Positions 8,721 through 19,807 of a stretch of 25,528 nt of DNA are shown here, in pieces. The notes under the pieces are model-generated. The model was not told the origin of the DNA and ran no database searches. It saw only the letters and a list, made by a program, of their open reading frames with translations. The DNA is from Botryllus schlosseri (Eukaryota > Chordata > Ascidiacea > Stolidobranchia > Styelidae), in NCBI GenBank assembly GCA_000444245.1, contig ATSW01114408.1, forward strand, positions 1 to 25,528, in the 5' to 3' direction. Position 1 is the first letter of the stretch, and each line of letters begins with the position of its first letter. A program made the position numbers and the translations under genes.

Positions 8721-9121
8721 GTGCTACAAAGAAATGCTCATTTTGAACACCCGGAAAATGTTTTGCTGGGAATGCTTGGTGACGAGAAGCAAAGCGTCAG
8801 AAGGCTTGCAGCTAACAAGATTACAGCTATGCGCAGATCAACCACACCGAATCAGATTTCAATCGACACCGAGGCTACATCTTTCCACCAAATTGTCAAC
8901 TCAAACATCAAAGATATTGAACACTGAACAGCCGCCTGAAATGTAGACCTTGTCAGATCTCAAGCTGAAAATCCTAAGATCATCACCATTACGGTTCAGC
9001 CATCCTTGCCACAACCAGCCAGACAGACGTGTGACAGTGGTGATTGAAGAATATGCCCATGTTTCAGGATTCAAACGTAGAGATGGCCTCATCAGACAAA
9101 AACTGAAGTCTCGAAAGCAGA
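8721..9121 (+). pseudogene. Decayed transposon-associated gene, right copy
   Basis: The sister of the left copy reads the opposite way. It preserves an earlier block, HFEHPENVLLGMLGDEKQ, not seen on the left, then EATSFHQIV, a PCHNQ block and RDGLIRQKLKSRK. The family appears to run from a HPEN..L.ML.DE region to the RDG.IR..L.SR tail. This copy is also broken. The two copies start at different points of the family protein, so the spacer between the arms is made of non-matching gene parts, not of a loop unique to the element. Confidence 0.55.
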
Positions 9122-9861
9122 TCAATACTAAACATGATTGTAATTTTTGTGTAGCCTGATAAACTGTGATACTACCACAAAATTTTCTTGTTTCCAATAT
9201 AGATATGATATTTGTGTTTTGAATGTGGATTTCCAATTTTTGTGTTTCCAATCAGGAGCTTTGTGATACATGTGATACAAACCCTATACAACAGCATGTT
9301 GTTAAGAACTTTCTTGACAGTCACTGTTTTAAGTTTATAGATATCGCAAGGCCGCACTACCGATGAACACCGTTTTAGATACAGTTTTAGAAGTCACTAT
9401 TCGATGACCGAGCCCTATTTATACTTGGAGGGGGCTTCATTTGTTTGAGGAAGTTTTGAAAAGTACTTATAATTGATGGGATATGTTGCTCAGTCAAAAG
9501 ATCAACCACTACACGCTTTTCACATCCTACCAACTGCTTCAGTGCTTAATTTTACCTATAAAATCAATAATTTGCCTGTAACTTTTTTACGTTCATTTTT
9601 AAGAGTAATTTCTACATAAGTGAGATAGAAACATGTTGCTTGTGCATTTTTTAAGCCCAAAACTAACTTTCTAGTGTAAGCGGTTATCAAGATATGGCGA
9701 AATTGGCTATTTTCAGCTGGTTCGGTGAAAGTGCACGGCCACTAGAAGGTGTACGAACCCAAAATTATGATGGAATTTATTTATTTGTTATTTGGCACCA
9801 CTTATCAAGACACTTTTTTCAAATTCAAAACTTTTCATTTTTCACTCCAACCTAATATGAT
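8860..9861. repeat. Right inverted arm, uninterrupted
   Basis: Mirror of the two left-arm segments in one piece. It therefore shows the arrangement before the hAT-type element entered the left arm. Confidence 0.75.
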
Positions 9862-10671
9862 AGGGGCACCGTATTTTGGTATCGGGAAAGGATGACACTT
9901 TTACCTAATCATGAAAGTTATAGTTGATCAAGATTGATATCAGCCACCGATTTCGCTATTTTTGCTAAAAAAATTGGTGGGTGGACTAAAAAATGGTCAT
10001 CACTTTCGTTCGAGGTGTTGACTAAAGTAAAAAAGGGTCGTAGCTTTTGATCGAACCACGGATTTCCTATTTAGCGTCATTTTGACTCGAATCTATCCAT
10101 TATCTTAGCTGCAAAAGCTGTAAAGGAGGACGAATTGCCAAAAAGGAGGATATTTAGGCATCGTCGGAGGACATGCTCAAAAACCTGAAAAAGGAGGTCA
10201 AATCCTCCTAAAGGAGAACATATAGTAACCCTACCATATTAACCGGGGTCTACGATACTTCGTACTATATCGTAGGCCTCGTATGAAGCTTGACAAGGCA
10301 TATTAAATATGACTTTTATATATTATTTTTAATAACTTATTGCAATGTGACTTACCGTTTACCCTGCACAGCCTGCTTTCGTTAACCCAATTATCGACCG
10401 CCAGCGCCGAATTCGTAATAAGTTGTAATAAGTTTATTTAGTTGCCGCTCGATTTCAATTACTTCAAGAACGTGGCGCAAAAGGCCATAAAAGGCGATAG
10501 GTACCCCTCAAATTTCCAATATTAATAATAATATAAGTATACCTTTCCATAGGGGGCAGGTTGCTCCCTGGAATATGTGTGTATTTACCAGTTTTACTGT
10601 GAATAAAGAATATAATAACAAAATATATGGACTTGTGACGTTATTTGTTAGCGCATATACTTAACTGTGTT
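9862..10671. mobile_element. No gene; possible hAT-type MITE at about 9861-10233
   Basis: No exon recognised. AAGGAGGA words crowd 10120-10215, and the run ends in AGTAACCCTA at 10233, which reads TAGGGTTACTATATG in reverse, like the terminus of a common hAT-type MITE. TAGGGGCACCGTATTTTGG at 9861 could be the other end, but flanking target duplications do not match. From 10240 to 10671 nothing stands out beyond AT-rich sequence. Confidence 0.3.
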
Positions 10672-11880
10672 AGAGGTGGTCAGTAATGAAGTACTTATAC
10701 TTTTTAAAGTACTCAAGTAGACTTCCGCTACTTGAGTACTTACTCAAGTAGATCTAAAATTCCCACTACTTCTACTTCGTAATATTTTGTGATCTACTCA
10801 CTTACTTCTCGCTATTTTCAGTTTGTCGCGTAGAAGTAGTTTAATCCTTCAATTTAGGGGCTGTTTTCACGGAGTATCAACATTTAATTTTCATAAAAGT
10901 TAAGTTCTAATTAGTTTCAGTTCTTTTGTTTGGAGAACATACTTGTTGAAGTATAAAAGCAAGTGCAGTAATGCCTCTATTTTCCGAAAATAAAGCAACA
11001 CTATATCGCATTTTCACGATCAGCCATATTTTTCATTAACGTTTACTAATCGCGCAAAGTTATAACATCGTATCCGACACCAATTCTCCGTATTGCTCTT
11101 CGACCAGACTACGGGCCTTATAATATGGGGGAGCGGCGATATCTACGATATCTGGGGAGGGCACCATACCATGATATTTTCTAAATCGGGGTGTTCAAGT
11201 AAATAGAGGATTGGTATCGCATTCCTATGCTATCATTTTCAGCCCATGATGCCGACAAATGCTTATGCTGTCGAAAATTTATACCTCCTGGGAAGCATCA
11301 ATACGAGTCAAACTCTCTACACCTTCCGCATAGCTCAATTTGCACCTTTTGACAGTTCACGTACGAACAAATTACGATCATTTTCACAACACTTACTTAC
11401 TTGAGTAGATTTAAAGTCAGTCAATTCTACTTCTACTTTAAGTAGTTTTAGTCTTATTCGAAAAGAAGTACTTCAACTTGCACTTGAGTAGATTTTTGAG
11501 TCGCTACTTCTACTTGAGTAGCTTTCTTGACTACTTTGACCACCTACTTTATTTTGAATACGAAATGCGCCTACGACGCATGTATAGGCTCTGCACAGTC
11601 TGCAGACTGCACACACGTAACAGACTTCAAAGGAAAGCTCTTTCCGGTTCAGTTTATGGTTTAAGTCCACGCATTACCATTCAATATTATAGGATTTGTG
11701 TTCAAAATATCTAGCAGCTTTGCCCAGTCCTGGGGTTAATGAATACATATCGATACTTCCTTCCCAGCGTTAGGAGCCTTTTACCCCCCCCCCTATTCGT
11801 AGATTGGTGATATACCCCTCTATCGCAGAGTCTAAACACGTAAGCTATTACAGCACAAGGCTGCGCAGTGCGCAATTTCA
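10672..11880. repeat. Tandem duplication, copy A (about 1.2 kb)
   Basis: Copy A matches 12092-13316 from the start of a hAT-type element through about 330 bp of its right flank, ending at GCGCAGTGCGCAATTTCA in both. The flank is shared too (ACTTTATTTTGAATACGAAATGCGC), so this is duplication of a segment, not two separate insertions. Identity is high by eye, with small length differences. Confidence 0.85.
10674..11545. mobile_element. hAT-type element (ACTTGAGTA family), copy A
   Basis: Begins AGGTGGTCAGTAATGAAG and ends TTTGACCACCT, with ACTTGAGTA, AAGTACTC and CTACTTCTAC words packed at both ends. The interior (for example GCTGTTTTCACGGAGTATCA) matches the reverse strand of the longer copy at 6746-8046. 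About 870 bp, non-coding. No 8-bp target duplication is visible at this copy. Confidence 0.75.
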
Positions 11881-11892
11881 GGTGGTCTGGAG

Positions 11893-12087
11893 CAATGTTC
11901 CCGCTAAGCTGCGCACGTGCGCAAATGCGCAGTGCTGACACGATCTCTGCGCACAGAAAATCTAAGTTGCGCACAAAAAAATCCGAAGGGATGACCTTTT
12001 TTTGAGTCGTTACGCACTGTTGTCCAAGGGTCTGCGCAGTGAGTTGGTGAGTGTGCGCAGACTCGTCAGAAATTAGAGGGAATATTG
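11893..12087. mobile_element. 195-bp hAT-type MITE, TGCGCA family, at the duplication junction
   Basis: Ends are CAATGTTCCCGCTAA and, reverse complemented on the right, CAATATTCCCTCTAA. It is flanked by GTCTGGAG (11885-11892) and GTCAGGAG (12088-12095), an 8-bp target duplication with one mismatch. TGCGCA and GCGCAC words are repeated inside. This is the design of the widespread CAGTGTTCCCTCTAA-type hAT MITEs. It sits between copies A and B of the duplication, so it landed after that junction formed. Confidence 0.82.
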
Positions 12088-12091
12088 GTCA

Positions 12092-13316
12092 GGAGGTGGT
12101 CAGTAATGAAGTACTTCTACTTTTTTAAAGTACTCAAGTAGTTTTCCGCTACTTGGGTACTTACTCAAGTAGATCTAAAATTCCCACTACTTCTACTTCT
12201 TAATATTTTGTGATCTACTGAGTTACTTCTCGCTATTTTCAGTTTGTCAAGTAGAAGTAGTTTAGTCCTCCAATTTAGGGGCTGTTTTCACGGAGTATCA
12301 ACATCTAATTTTCATAAAAGTTGAGTTCTAATTAGTTTCAGTTCTTTTGTTTGGAGAACATACCTGTTGAAGTATAAAAGCAAATGCAGTAATGCCCCTA
12401 TTTTCCGAAAATAAAGCAACACTATATCGCATTTTTACGATCAGACATATTTTTTATTACCGTTTACTAATCGCGCAAAGTTATAACATCGTATCCGACA
12501 CCAATTCTCCGTATTGCTCTTCGACCAGACTACGGGCCTTGTAATATGGGGGAGCGGGGCCTACGATATCGGGGGAGGGCACCATACCATGATATGTTCT
12601 AAATCGGGGTGTTCAAGTAAACAGAGGATTAGTATCGCATTCCTATATCTATGCTATCATTTTCATCCCATGATGCGGAAAAATGCTTATGCTGTCGAAA
12701 ATTTATACCTCCTGGGAAGCATCAATATGAGTCAAACTCTCTACACCTTCCGTATAGCTCAATTTTCACCTTTTGACAGTCCACGCACGAACGAATTACG
12801 ATCGTTTTCACAACAATTGCATAATTGAGTAGATTTAAAATAAGTCAATTCTACGTCTACTTCAAGTAGTTTTAGACTTTTTCGAAAAAAAAGTACTTCA
12901 ACTTGTACTTGAGTAGATTTTTGCATCGCTGCTTCTACTTGAGTAGCTTTCTAGACTACTTTGACCACCTACTTTATTTTGAATACGAAATGCGCATACG
13001 ACGTATGTATAGGCTCTGCAGACTGCACAGTGCACACACGTAACAGACTTCAAAGTAAACCCATTTCCGGCTCAGTTATATGGTTTTAGTCCACGCATTA
13101 CCATTCAAAATTATAGGATTTGTGTTCAAAATTCCCAGCAGCTTTTCGCGTGCCGCAGTTTGCCCAGTCCTGGGGCTAATGAATATATATCGATACTTTC
13201 TTCCCATCGTTAGGAGCCTTGCAACCCGCCATTCGTAGATTGGTGGTATACCACTCTATCGCGGAGTCTAAACACGTAAGCTATTATAGCACAAGGCTGC
13301 GCAGTGCGCAATTTCA
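12092..13316. repeat. Tandem duplication, copy B
   Basis: Second copy of the 1.2-kb unit. Compared with copy A it carries a short extra piece around 13146-13160 and lacks a run of C residues present in A near 11784. After AATTTCA at 13316 the sequence becomes unique. Confidence 0.85.
12094..12970. mobile_element. hAT-type element (ACTTGAGTA family), copy B
   Basis: Begins AGGTGGTCAGTAATGAAG and ends TTTGACCACCT, as in copy A, with the same subterminal word arrays and interior. The only sizeable frame (12514-12828) is not open over its length in copy A and shows no motif, so it is not reported as a gene. Confidence 0.75.
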
Positions 13317-13663
13317 TGGAAATGACATACGTGGGGAATAATGATATAGGCTGCTTGCATCTCTTTCATGAATGAGATTCTCATGACAGCTGAGCCAAAT
13401 AGCCCCTGCATCAAGATAACTGAACATATTTTCGAAAATCGCGCCTATTTGTGTAGTGTTATCGGTCATTTTACATTACTCGCGAGAATACACTCTGTAA
13501 TTTCGAAAGTATAGCCACCTCCGGTCAACTGCGATAAGCATGTGACACATATATAGATGAAATATGCTTTTTGAAAGTGCTTTATTCTATACTTGGAATT
13601 GGTTAGACATGCCTTCTTAATTGCTACTATATGCTTGCGATTTAGAAGAAATTTACGGTTTCA

Positions 13664-13718
13664 TTTGTACTTGTACGTGAGTAGCAATATCAACTCTTAC
13701 TACTTTGACCACCCCTGA
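13664..13718. mobile_element. Isolated end of the ACTTGAGTA hAT-type family
   Basis: The sequence runs through ACTTGTACGTGAGTAGC to TACTACTTTGACCACCCCTG. Reverse complemented this is CAGGGGTGGTCAAAGTAGTA, matching the right terminus of the other copies. No partner end was found, so it is a remnant or part of a diverged element. Confidence 0.5.
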
Positions 13719-16190
13719 CTAAATGTGACGTATATAACGAATCAGAGAGTTCAGAAAATGCCAGACATGTTTAATATGTTGTGTGATCACTGATCATGAT
13801 CATGGTAAGTGATGCATGACCCGACTTTAGTGAAGCGTCACCTCGAATTCAAACATAGTCTTTGTTGATTGCAAAAGGAGTTGTTATGTCGGATGGGTAC
13901 ATAAAGTTATCCGTAAGCTATGAGGTTTGATATGTAATCAGAGTGAATCATCTAGATTTCTGAAATATTACTTCTTTTTCTGATAAATGCGCTCACCTTC
14001 TGGAACATATCGCAATGTTACCCGACCTCCTCTATGTGTTGGACTTGCTTATCAAAATCCCTGAATGTTTGTTCCAGTTCTGGGAGCTTTAAATTTTTGT
14101 AAAAGTTCGTTGTGAACACAATCGATCATGTAGTCAACTGACGTCAAATCACTAGTTATAAAGAAGACATACACGAAACGTATGAAGGATGCGGCGTTCA
14201 CCCAAATCATACAGTCACCTCTGTTATCAGAAATTTAGATTTTGTTATGGTTAATTCATGTAATAGCCTGTTGCGTTTTGCTGTTTTCAGGTTCAAGTTT
14301 AGAAATTTGGAATTAGAAAACAACACGTCTTACAAACGGTAATATCGGTAAAATATATTTTATGGTTATATAACACAAATGCCGAGGCGGGGGTCATGAA
14401 TAAATAATATATTTGAGCGGACAAAAATCCTGCTGTTTCATATAAAACACTCTTGTGCTCGAGCTAACATTGGTCGTCCAAAAGTGGGGATTTTGCAGAA
14501 GACCGTAGCTGGCTTATTTAGAAAGCAACTGCAATTGATGGTACTATATATAGCAACAGTTTTGATGGCCAGCTGCATCATCTCGAGATCTAAATTTTCT
14601 GGATGTTGATTTGATAGAAACAAGTTCCATAAGAGACCCGGATACCAGTTACATCAAATAGGACGCCTAGACCACCGTGACCTATTCAAGAACATTAAAG
14701 AACATCTTTCTGTTTCGTATTTTCCAAAGTACACAAAGAAATATGTTGTTGTGCTTTGTAAACCCATCGCGCCTAATGTCTTTCAAGATCTCTTGTGCCA
14801 GAGCAGTTGGTGAGTCTACTACGAGTTCGTTACCCCTGAATATATCCTGTTGCAATGTGTTGTAATTTTTCGTTGTGACGCCGCCACTGTTTTGCGAGAA
14901 AACCATTGACTTACGGATCGTTATAATTATATTGCGTTGGGGTTGAACTCAAGCCACCGTGCCCAAGCGTTTATCTGTCGAGTATAGAAAATACTGCAAT
15001 TTCAATTCGCGTGGTCGGAGCTCGAAAGATAAATTCTTACCCACACAGCCATGCGTTTATTTTAAGGTTCAAATTCTTCAACGCACAAACAGGCTCTTTG
15101 TGAAAATAGAATGTTTCCCCGTTATTGAGTGGCGATTATGATTTGTGTATACGCAGTATACCGGAACCCACGTTGGAAACATTGTAAGAGGCGGGTAGTG
15201 CGGTCTCAAACTCCATTTATAGGCCACGGAGTTGAATTAGGTATTATTGAGTCATACTGGGCATCACGGAAACAGGCATGCAAAATATCAAATGTGAAAA
15301 ATCCCCATGCATATGTAGATCCTTCATCCCCGTAAAACTGCACGAGTGAGCAGTGAGCACTAATAATAACCCGCGCGGTGATCGCCTTACCTAAACCTAA
15401 AGTAGAAATGCTGTTGACACTTTCTTTGATTAAGCAAGAGTGAGTCATCTATACTGGCTATAGCCAAGTTTATGCAATACATAAATCAATGTACGTCATG
15501 CTGCAAACAAAGCATCCTAATTTGTAGCCTCTGTAGTGTTGATCTCTATATGGATATCAGATTTCCCGAAAAGGAGGCGTCATCATAATATCTGAAGAGC
15601 TTCTTGGAGGTACAGAGCTTCAATAAACTATTCAATCATAATATTTGTGTCCCAGTACTTCTGATTCATCCTGAATGTAAACGAATGTTTCTGAAATTCC
15701 GAGCTTGCAATGCGATTGGTCGTTTCGCTTATATAAATAAAGCCATACATGGGTGTACGATTGTACGGATACACCTAAAATCATAGACACGAGAAGAGAA
15801 CATTCGTGTTTACTTTTGTTTATTATATTTGAATGAAAATAGAGGATAAGGGGGCCGTTCTAGAAGATACTACAGAAATCAGTGTGGGATATTTCAATTT
15901 TCAACTATACAGAACGATGTTACACAGAATCATGTTGTACTATTGGTGTTGCCACTTCGCGATGATGGACAAAATCATGAGTGATTGGGATCTACAAGCA
16001 ATATTTCCAAGACGTTTCCTAACATCACATTCAGTCATATTTATTTGATTAACTGACTTCACAAAGTGCGTATCGACCCCTCCTTTCTTTTCAGGGTATC
16101 GCAATACTTGCGGTATTTATGATTTGAAAAACGTTTATAATAAATGTTTGTGATGACAATGAATAATTCTGCCAGGTATTCGATTAGTAC
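13719..16190. other. About 2.5 kb with no recognised gene
   Basis: Several short frames exist. The most protein-like is on the minus strand at 14682-14906 (contains ELVVDSPTALAQEILKDI), but it has no matching splice pattern and no family I know. A palindromic TGATCATGATCA lies near 13791. No RNA gene, tandem array or terminal repeats were seen. Confidence 0.4.
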
Positions 16191-16194
16191 GTAA

Positions 16195-16985
16195 ACCACG
16201 TTGCTGTGATAACGACGGACCGTACTTGTACTTGGATTGGATAGCAACGGATCTCTCAATTTACTCTGGTTTGCAATCTCGTTTTACCATGTAGGCTATA
16301 TTTGTGTTCGATACCATTACGAAGAACCCTTGTACAGACATGGGTACAGTTTGCATTCACCATTGGTCGGAATTTAAGGTATGCTATGTTGCGTGTCCTG
16401 CAATATAGACTATATAACTATCAACGCAATTGATAAAACGTAATACAGACTACAGACTCGAAATATAATGACACATGGCATTGCTTCAAAAGTGGTAGAA
16501 CAAATTTCAAATGTCTCGGTCGTTCACCAATGATCACGATGCGCAATCCATAACCGCAAACCACACCACACATCACTACAGTGACTGCACTGCACCAACC
16601 CGATTTCTGTGATTAGAAGAGAACGTACTTGGATTGGGTGTAGCTTAAATAGCAACGGCATTATGTACACTTGTAAACTCTGTATTTATCGTATGTTGCT
16701 TGGTATTGTCGTGTAACCTTTCTCGTAAACGCGGCGTGTTTGTAATAAATACTATGTGTACGCAACGCGTCGCGTGTGACGCGCCATAAACAGCTGACTA
16801 CGATCAACACAACAAATAACCTACTACAGAGTGACGCGTGATATTGCTACAAAGGTCGTCGTACAAATTCCAAGTAGCCTACCACCACTATTATCAATGA
16901 GCACGATATTCAATAAAAACCAACAGATTTCGATTGCATTGTGACAAAATTTCTGCTTAACTGTGACAAGACTAAAACGACTAAC
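16195..16985. repeat. Worn tandem duplication, unit about 400 bp
   Basis: Corresponding words occur in the same order in two halves: GTACTTGGATTGG then ATAGCAAC at 16217 and 16626; TCAACGCAATTGATAAAAC at 16420 against ATCAACACAACAAATAAC at 16803; TTGCTTCAAAAG, then ACAAATTTCAAA, then CAATGATCACGAT at 16482-16540 against TTGCTACAAAGG, ACAAATTCCAAG and CAATGAGCACGAT at 16846-16908. The match is interrupted and much diverged. Non-coding; its nature is unknown. Confidence 0.4.
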
Positions 16986-19181
16986 TATAACCAGCTGACG
17001 GTCTGTGGCGGCTCAAGACCAGTCATATTTATGGGGGTCTGAAAGTGTGTTATTAGGGCCCGGATTATACGGCAGTCATTTGTAAGATTACAGATGAGCA
17101 ATAAACATCCAAGTGGTCAAAGCAATAATTCGTAAACCACATGCGGCCCTTCAACCGGAATAGTGGGAAAATGGAACCCTGATATATCTGTTTCATTAGA
17201 ATAGTGTAATTTATACTCCACATTGTCAAGTCCGCTCAGCCAACACAAGGGTATAGACACGATCAAAATACGAGATTTCCTAAAACAACACGAACCCGCA
17301 ATACTACGCAAGCTATGCCGCAATGCATCGTCGTTTCCCGGAAGTTCTACTTCATTCGGTTTTACCGGTAATGCTTTGTACGACTGTCGCATCGCAGCGG
17401 CCAGTACATAGACGTCTCGTTGGGCAGAGTGGAATAAGTATTTGGTTACACATTAACATCGAACTTGCACGATAAAGACACATTAGAGGGCATCGTCTGT
17501 ATAGATATGTGACACCATCCTTGCGCCATGCAAGCACAAAGCGAGGGCGTGACGGCGTAAGCATAGATTGCCTGCAGCCCTACGCGCAGTGGCCATCGCA
17601 TATTGTATTGTCAGAAGTGATTCTGGGAATTTGATTTGGACAGTACATTGATCACTTATATAACACTGGAAAAGTTGTCACTGGATATACACTACTCATT
17701 CGACGCAATAGGAAGCTGACTAAGCAAAACTAAGGTGGGAATTATGTTGCCAGACTAGGAACTACATATCAACTGGTATATGTCACGTTTAAAAAGTACA
17801 AACAAAATAGCGTCGATTAAAACCGACATGCAACGCAAGCATAACTTTATATTTGCTTATTATCGCCAGTAGATATCATTACTGTAATATGTTTCTTGTC
17901 ACTCATAACCCGAAATTATACCATGTCCAAAGCCCTGATATTCTTTCACTGCCATTGCGACACCAAATACAAACAAAAACTTTGAATGTGTATCTGAACG
18001 CGTATTTTATTTCGTGATTATACAATATCGTTTGGTGCTTTGTGAAAGAATTCCGTGATTCATGATAGGTTGGAAAACAATGCCACAGCTCACAATGTCA
18101 TTAATTAAGGACATCTACAGAGATCTACACCTCTATTCTAGATGCGTGACTGGTAAATTCAATATCCAATCTCAACATGAACTGGATGATAACTGATTTT
18201 GTGAGATACCGGGAAAGTAATCCATACCAAACAGCGGCAAATTTCCGTTATCATAGTTCAAGGCGCTATTGTATACATTACGCCTTTTATCGCTTGTGGT
18301 TACATGTTCCGGCCGGCGTAACATTTTCCAGTCATAAAATGTCGGTATTTGCTGAAGCATCAAATATTATCGTTCCGTCACGCTCGTACAATGTCGCATT
18401 GGACTTTGAAATTATTGTAATACATCAGTACAAACGAATATCAATATCCATATTGAAATAAACCCTAATATTTTCAGTTATACAGAATTGAGAAAAACAT
18501 CGCAGATCAACAATCGCATCACCAAATATGACGTCATCGGCATGAAAATTAGAGTAGCCGAGCTCAATGTACAATTTTTACATTATACTTGAACTCCTTT
18601 TTCGGCGCAAGTTGGGTTGACAGATTTTGATAAAGTCTACTCTGAGGTACATAAATGGAAGAATAAACGGCCTTTCCCGACGACACGAAATCTATCGTCT
18701 CGGTCATTTCCACACAAATAAAATAATCCATAATTATGACTAAATGTTTGTCAACGGCAGAATTCATGGCAGTTGCCTCTCCCGTTTAGAACTTCAGATT
18801 TTCACTCATGTTTCGCAGGACCTCACCTAAAATAGTTTCCATCTCAATAAATGCTTGGTGGAAATACGACGGTTTAATAAACCCGATTTGTCGTTAGGCG
18901 AGGGAATATAGAGAAAGAGGAGATAAGGAATGCGCAGTGCGCATACAAGAAATGGTTGTTGCAGAATATCGCTTTCGTGGCGATATCGAATCATAGGTTT
19001 TGTGTAATTGTAAGACTTAATGTTTCGATAGGTAAAGTCCAGTAAAGCGATATAATTTCGTTTAATATTGACTAAATAGCCTCGCATATGACCCGATATA
19101 ATCCATTTACGTGAGGCCATCAGGCAGCAATTCATATTGAATACTACAAAGCTGACGCATTATTGTTATGTGAGATCTACG
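16986..19181. other. About 2.2 kb with no recognised gene
   Basis: Only short, mutually overlapping frames on both strands (for example 17117-17392 minus and 18177-18461 plus), none with a known motif, splice signals or clear coding bias. No repeat with defined ends was found. Confidence 0.4.
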
Positions 19182-19322
19182 ATGCGTGATGGTGTCTTGA
19201 GACTCATTCTTTGTTTAATGTTGGGTCAAGCTGCGTGCAATGACCGCAATGATAGTCCAATGACCTCTATACACGGGAAACTGAAAAATCCCTTAACGTT
19301 TTATCATCCGCGAATTTTATAG
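19182..19322 (+). CDS. Small secreted-type reading frame, 46 residues
   Basis: From the second ATG of the frame (19182) the peptide starts MRDGVLRLILCLMLGQAACN. This has a basic start, a hydrophobic core LRLILCLML and small residues before a likely cleavage site around GQAAC, so it looks like a signal peptide. The remaining 26 residues have no paired cysteines or dibasic processing sites. It could be a first exon of a secreted protein, a tiny secreted peptide or a chance frame in a long non-coding stretch. No promoter or poly(A) signal was tied to it. Confidence 0.22.
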   Translation: MRDGVLRLILCLMLGQAACNDRNDSPMTSIHGKLKNPLTFYHPRIL

Positions 19323-19807
19323 TTTCGGCTGGGTGTAGCGTTACGTCGAAAAAGCGACGACGAACGTATCGTGTCGCTCACAACATGCTTTTGTGTAAAA
19401 CATGAAAAGAGACACCACAAATGATATCGAAATCATTTTTGCGCAGCCCATCCATCTCACATGACCAACACAGGAGCGGGTAACAAGTGATAGCGTTCCA
19501 TCGAGTCCATATACTCAAAACAAAAGTCATAAAATCGATTCAGTTCATGTCAAATCAGAGTTGTGAGAATGACAAATGCCTGTTCTAAAATCTAGATATA
19601 TCGACATCTCCAGCTCCTGATAACTTCGCATCTGATCAGATAAAATTCCGTTTCAAAATGAAATACAAGATAACAATTTTCACGTGTATTGACGACGTTG
19701 TACGCGTGTCATCTGCATCTACAAGGAATAGACCTGGGGCGGGCAACATACAACGCCCACTACTTTCATTTTTCCATGTCAGGCCCGACGACTGCCCGCT
19801 CCTGGAA
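19323..19807. other. Non-coding stretch
   Basis: Nothing recognised. It ends at the target duplication of the next hAT-type element (TCCTGGAA, 19800-19807). Confidence 0.4.

Larger units (their letters stand above)
6182..9861. mobile_element. Fold-back element with inverted arms of about 1 kb
   Basis: The sequence at about 8860-9861 is the reverse complement of 6182-6745 joined to 8047-8485, at roughly 85-90% identity by eye over about 1 kb. Anchors include GCCAATTTCGCCATATCTTG (6348) with its mirror near 9690, and CAACATATCCCATCAATTA (6562) with its mirror near 9475. The arms are separated by a unique spacer of about 370 bp (8486-8859). The left arm is interrupted by a hAT-type insertion at 6746-8046. 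The outer ends lie near TATACCATATGATAG on the left and CTAATATGATA on the right; no clean short terminal repeat or target duplication was identified. Each arm carries part of a decayed repetitive gene reading outward. No transposase was recognised. It is either a fold-back transposon or two copies of one element lying head to head. Confidence 0.75.

Noticed and set aside
8075-9357. Several short frames across the fold-back arms
   Set aside because: Apart from the two decayed gene copies, these are mirror-image by-products of the inverted repeat.
12514-12828. 104-codon frame inside hAT-type copy B
   Set aside because: The corresponding sequence in copy A does not keep the frame and there is no transposase motif.
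14682-14906. Minus-strand frame with ELVVDSPTALAQEILKDI
   Set aside because: Protein-like, but isolated, without matching splice sites or a recognised family.
15206-15448. Opposed frames on both strands
   Set aside because: Both strands are open over much of the same DNA and neither shows motifs; chance openings.
17117-17564. Cluster of short frames on both strands
   Set aside because: Mutually overlapping and without domains or splice support.
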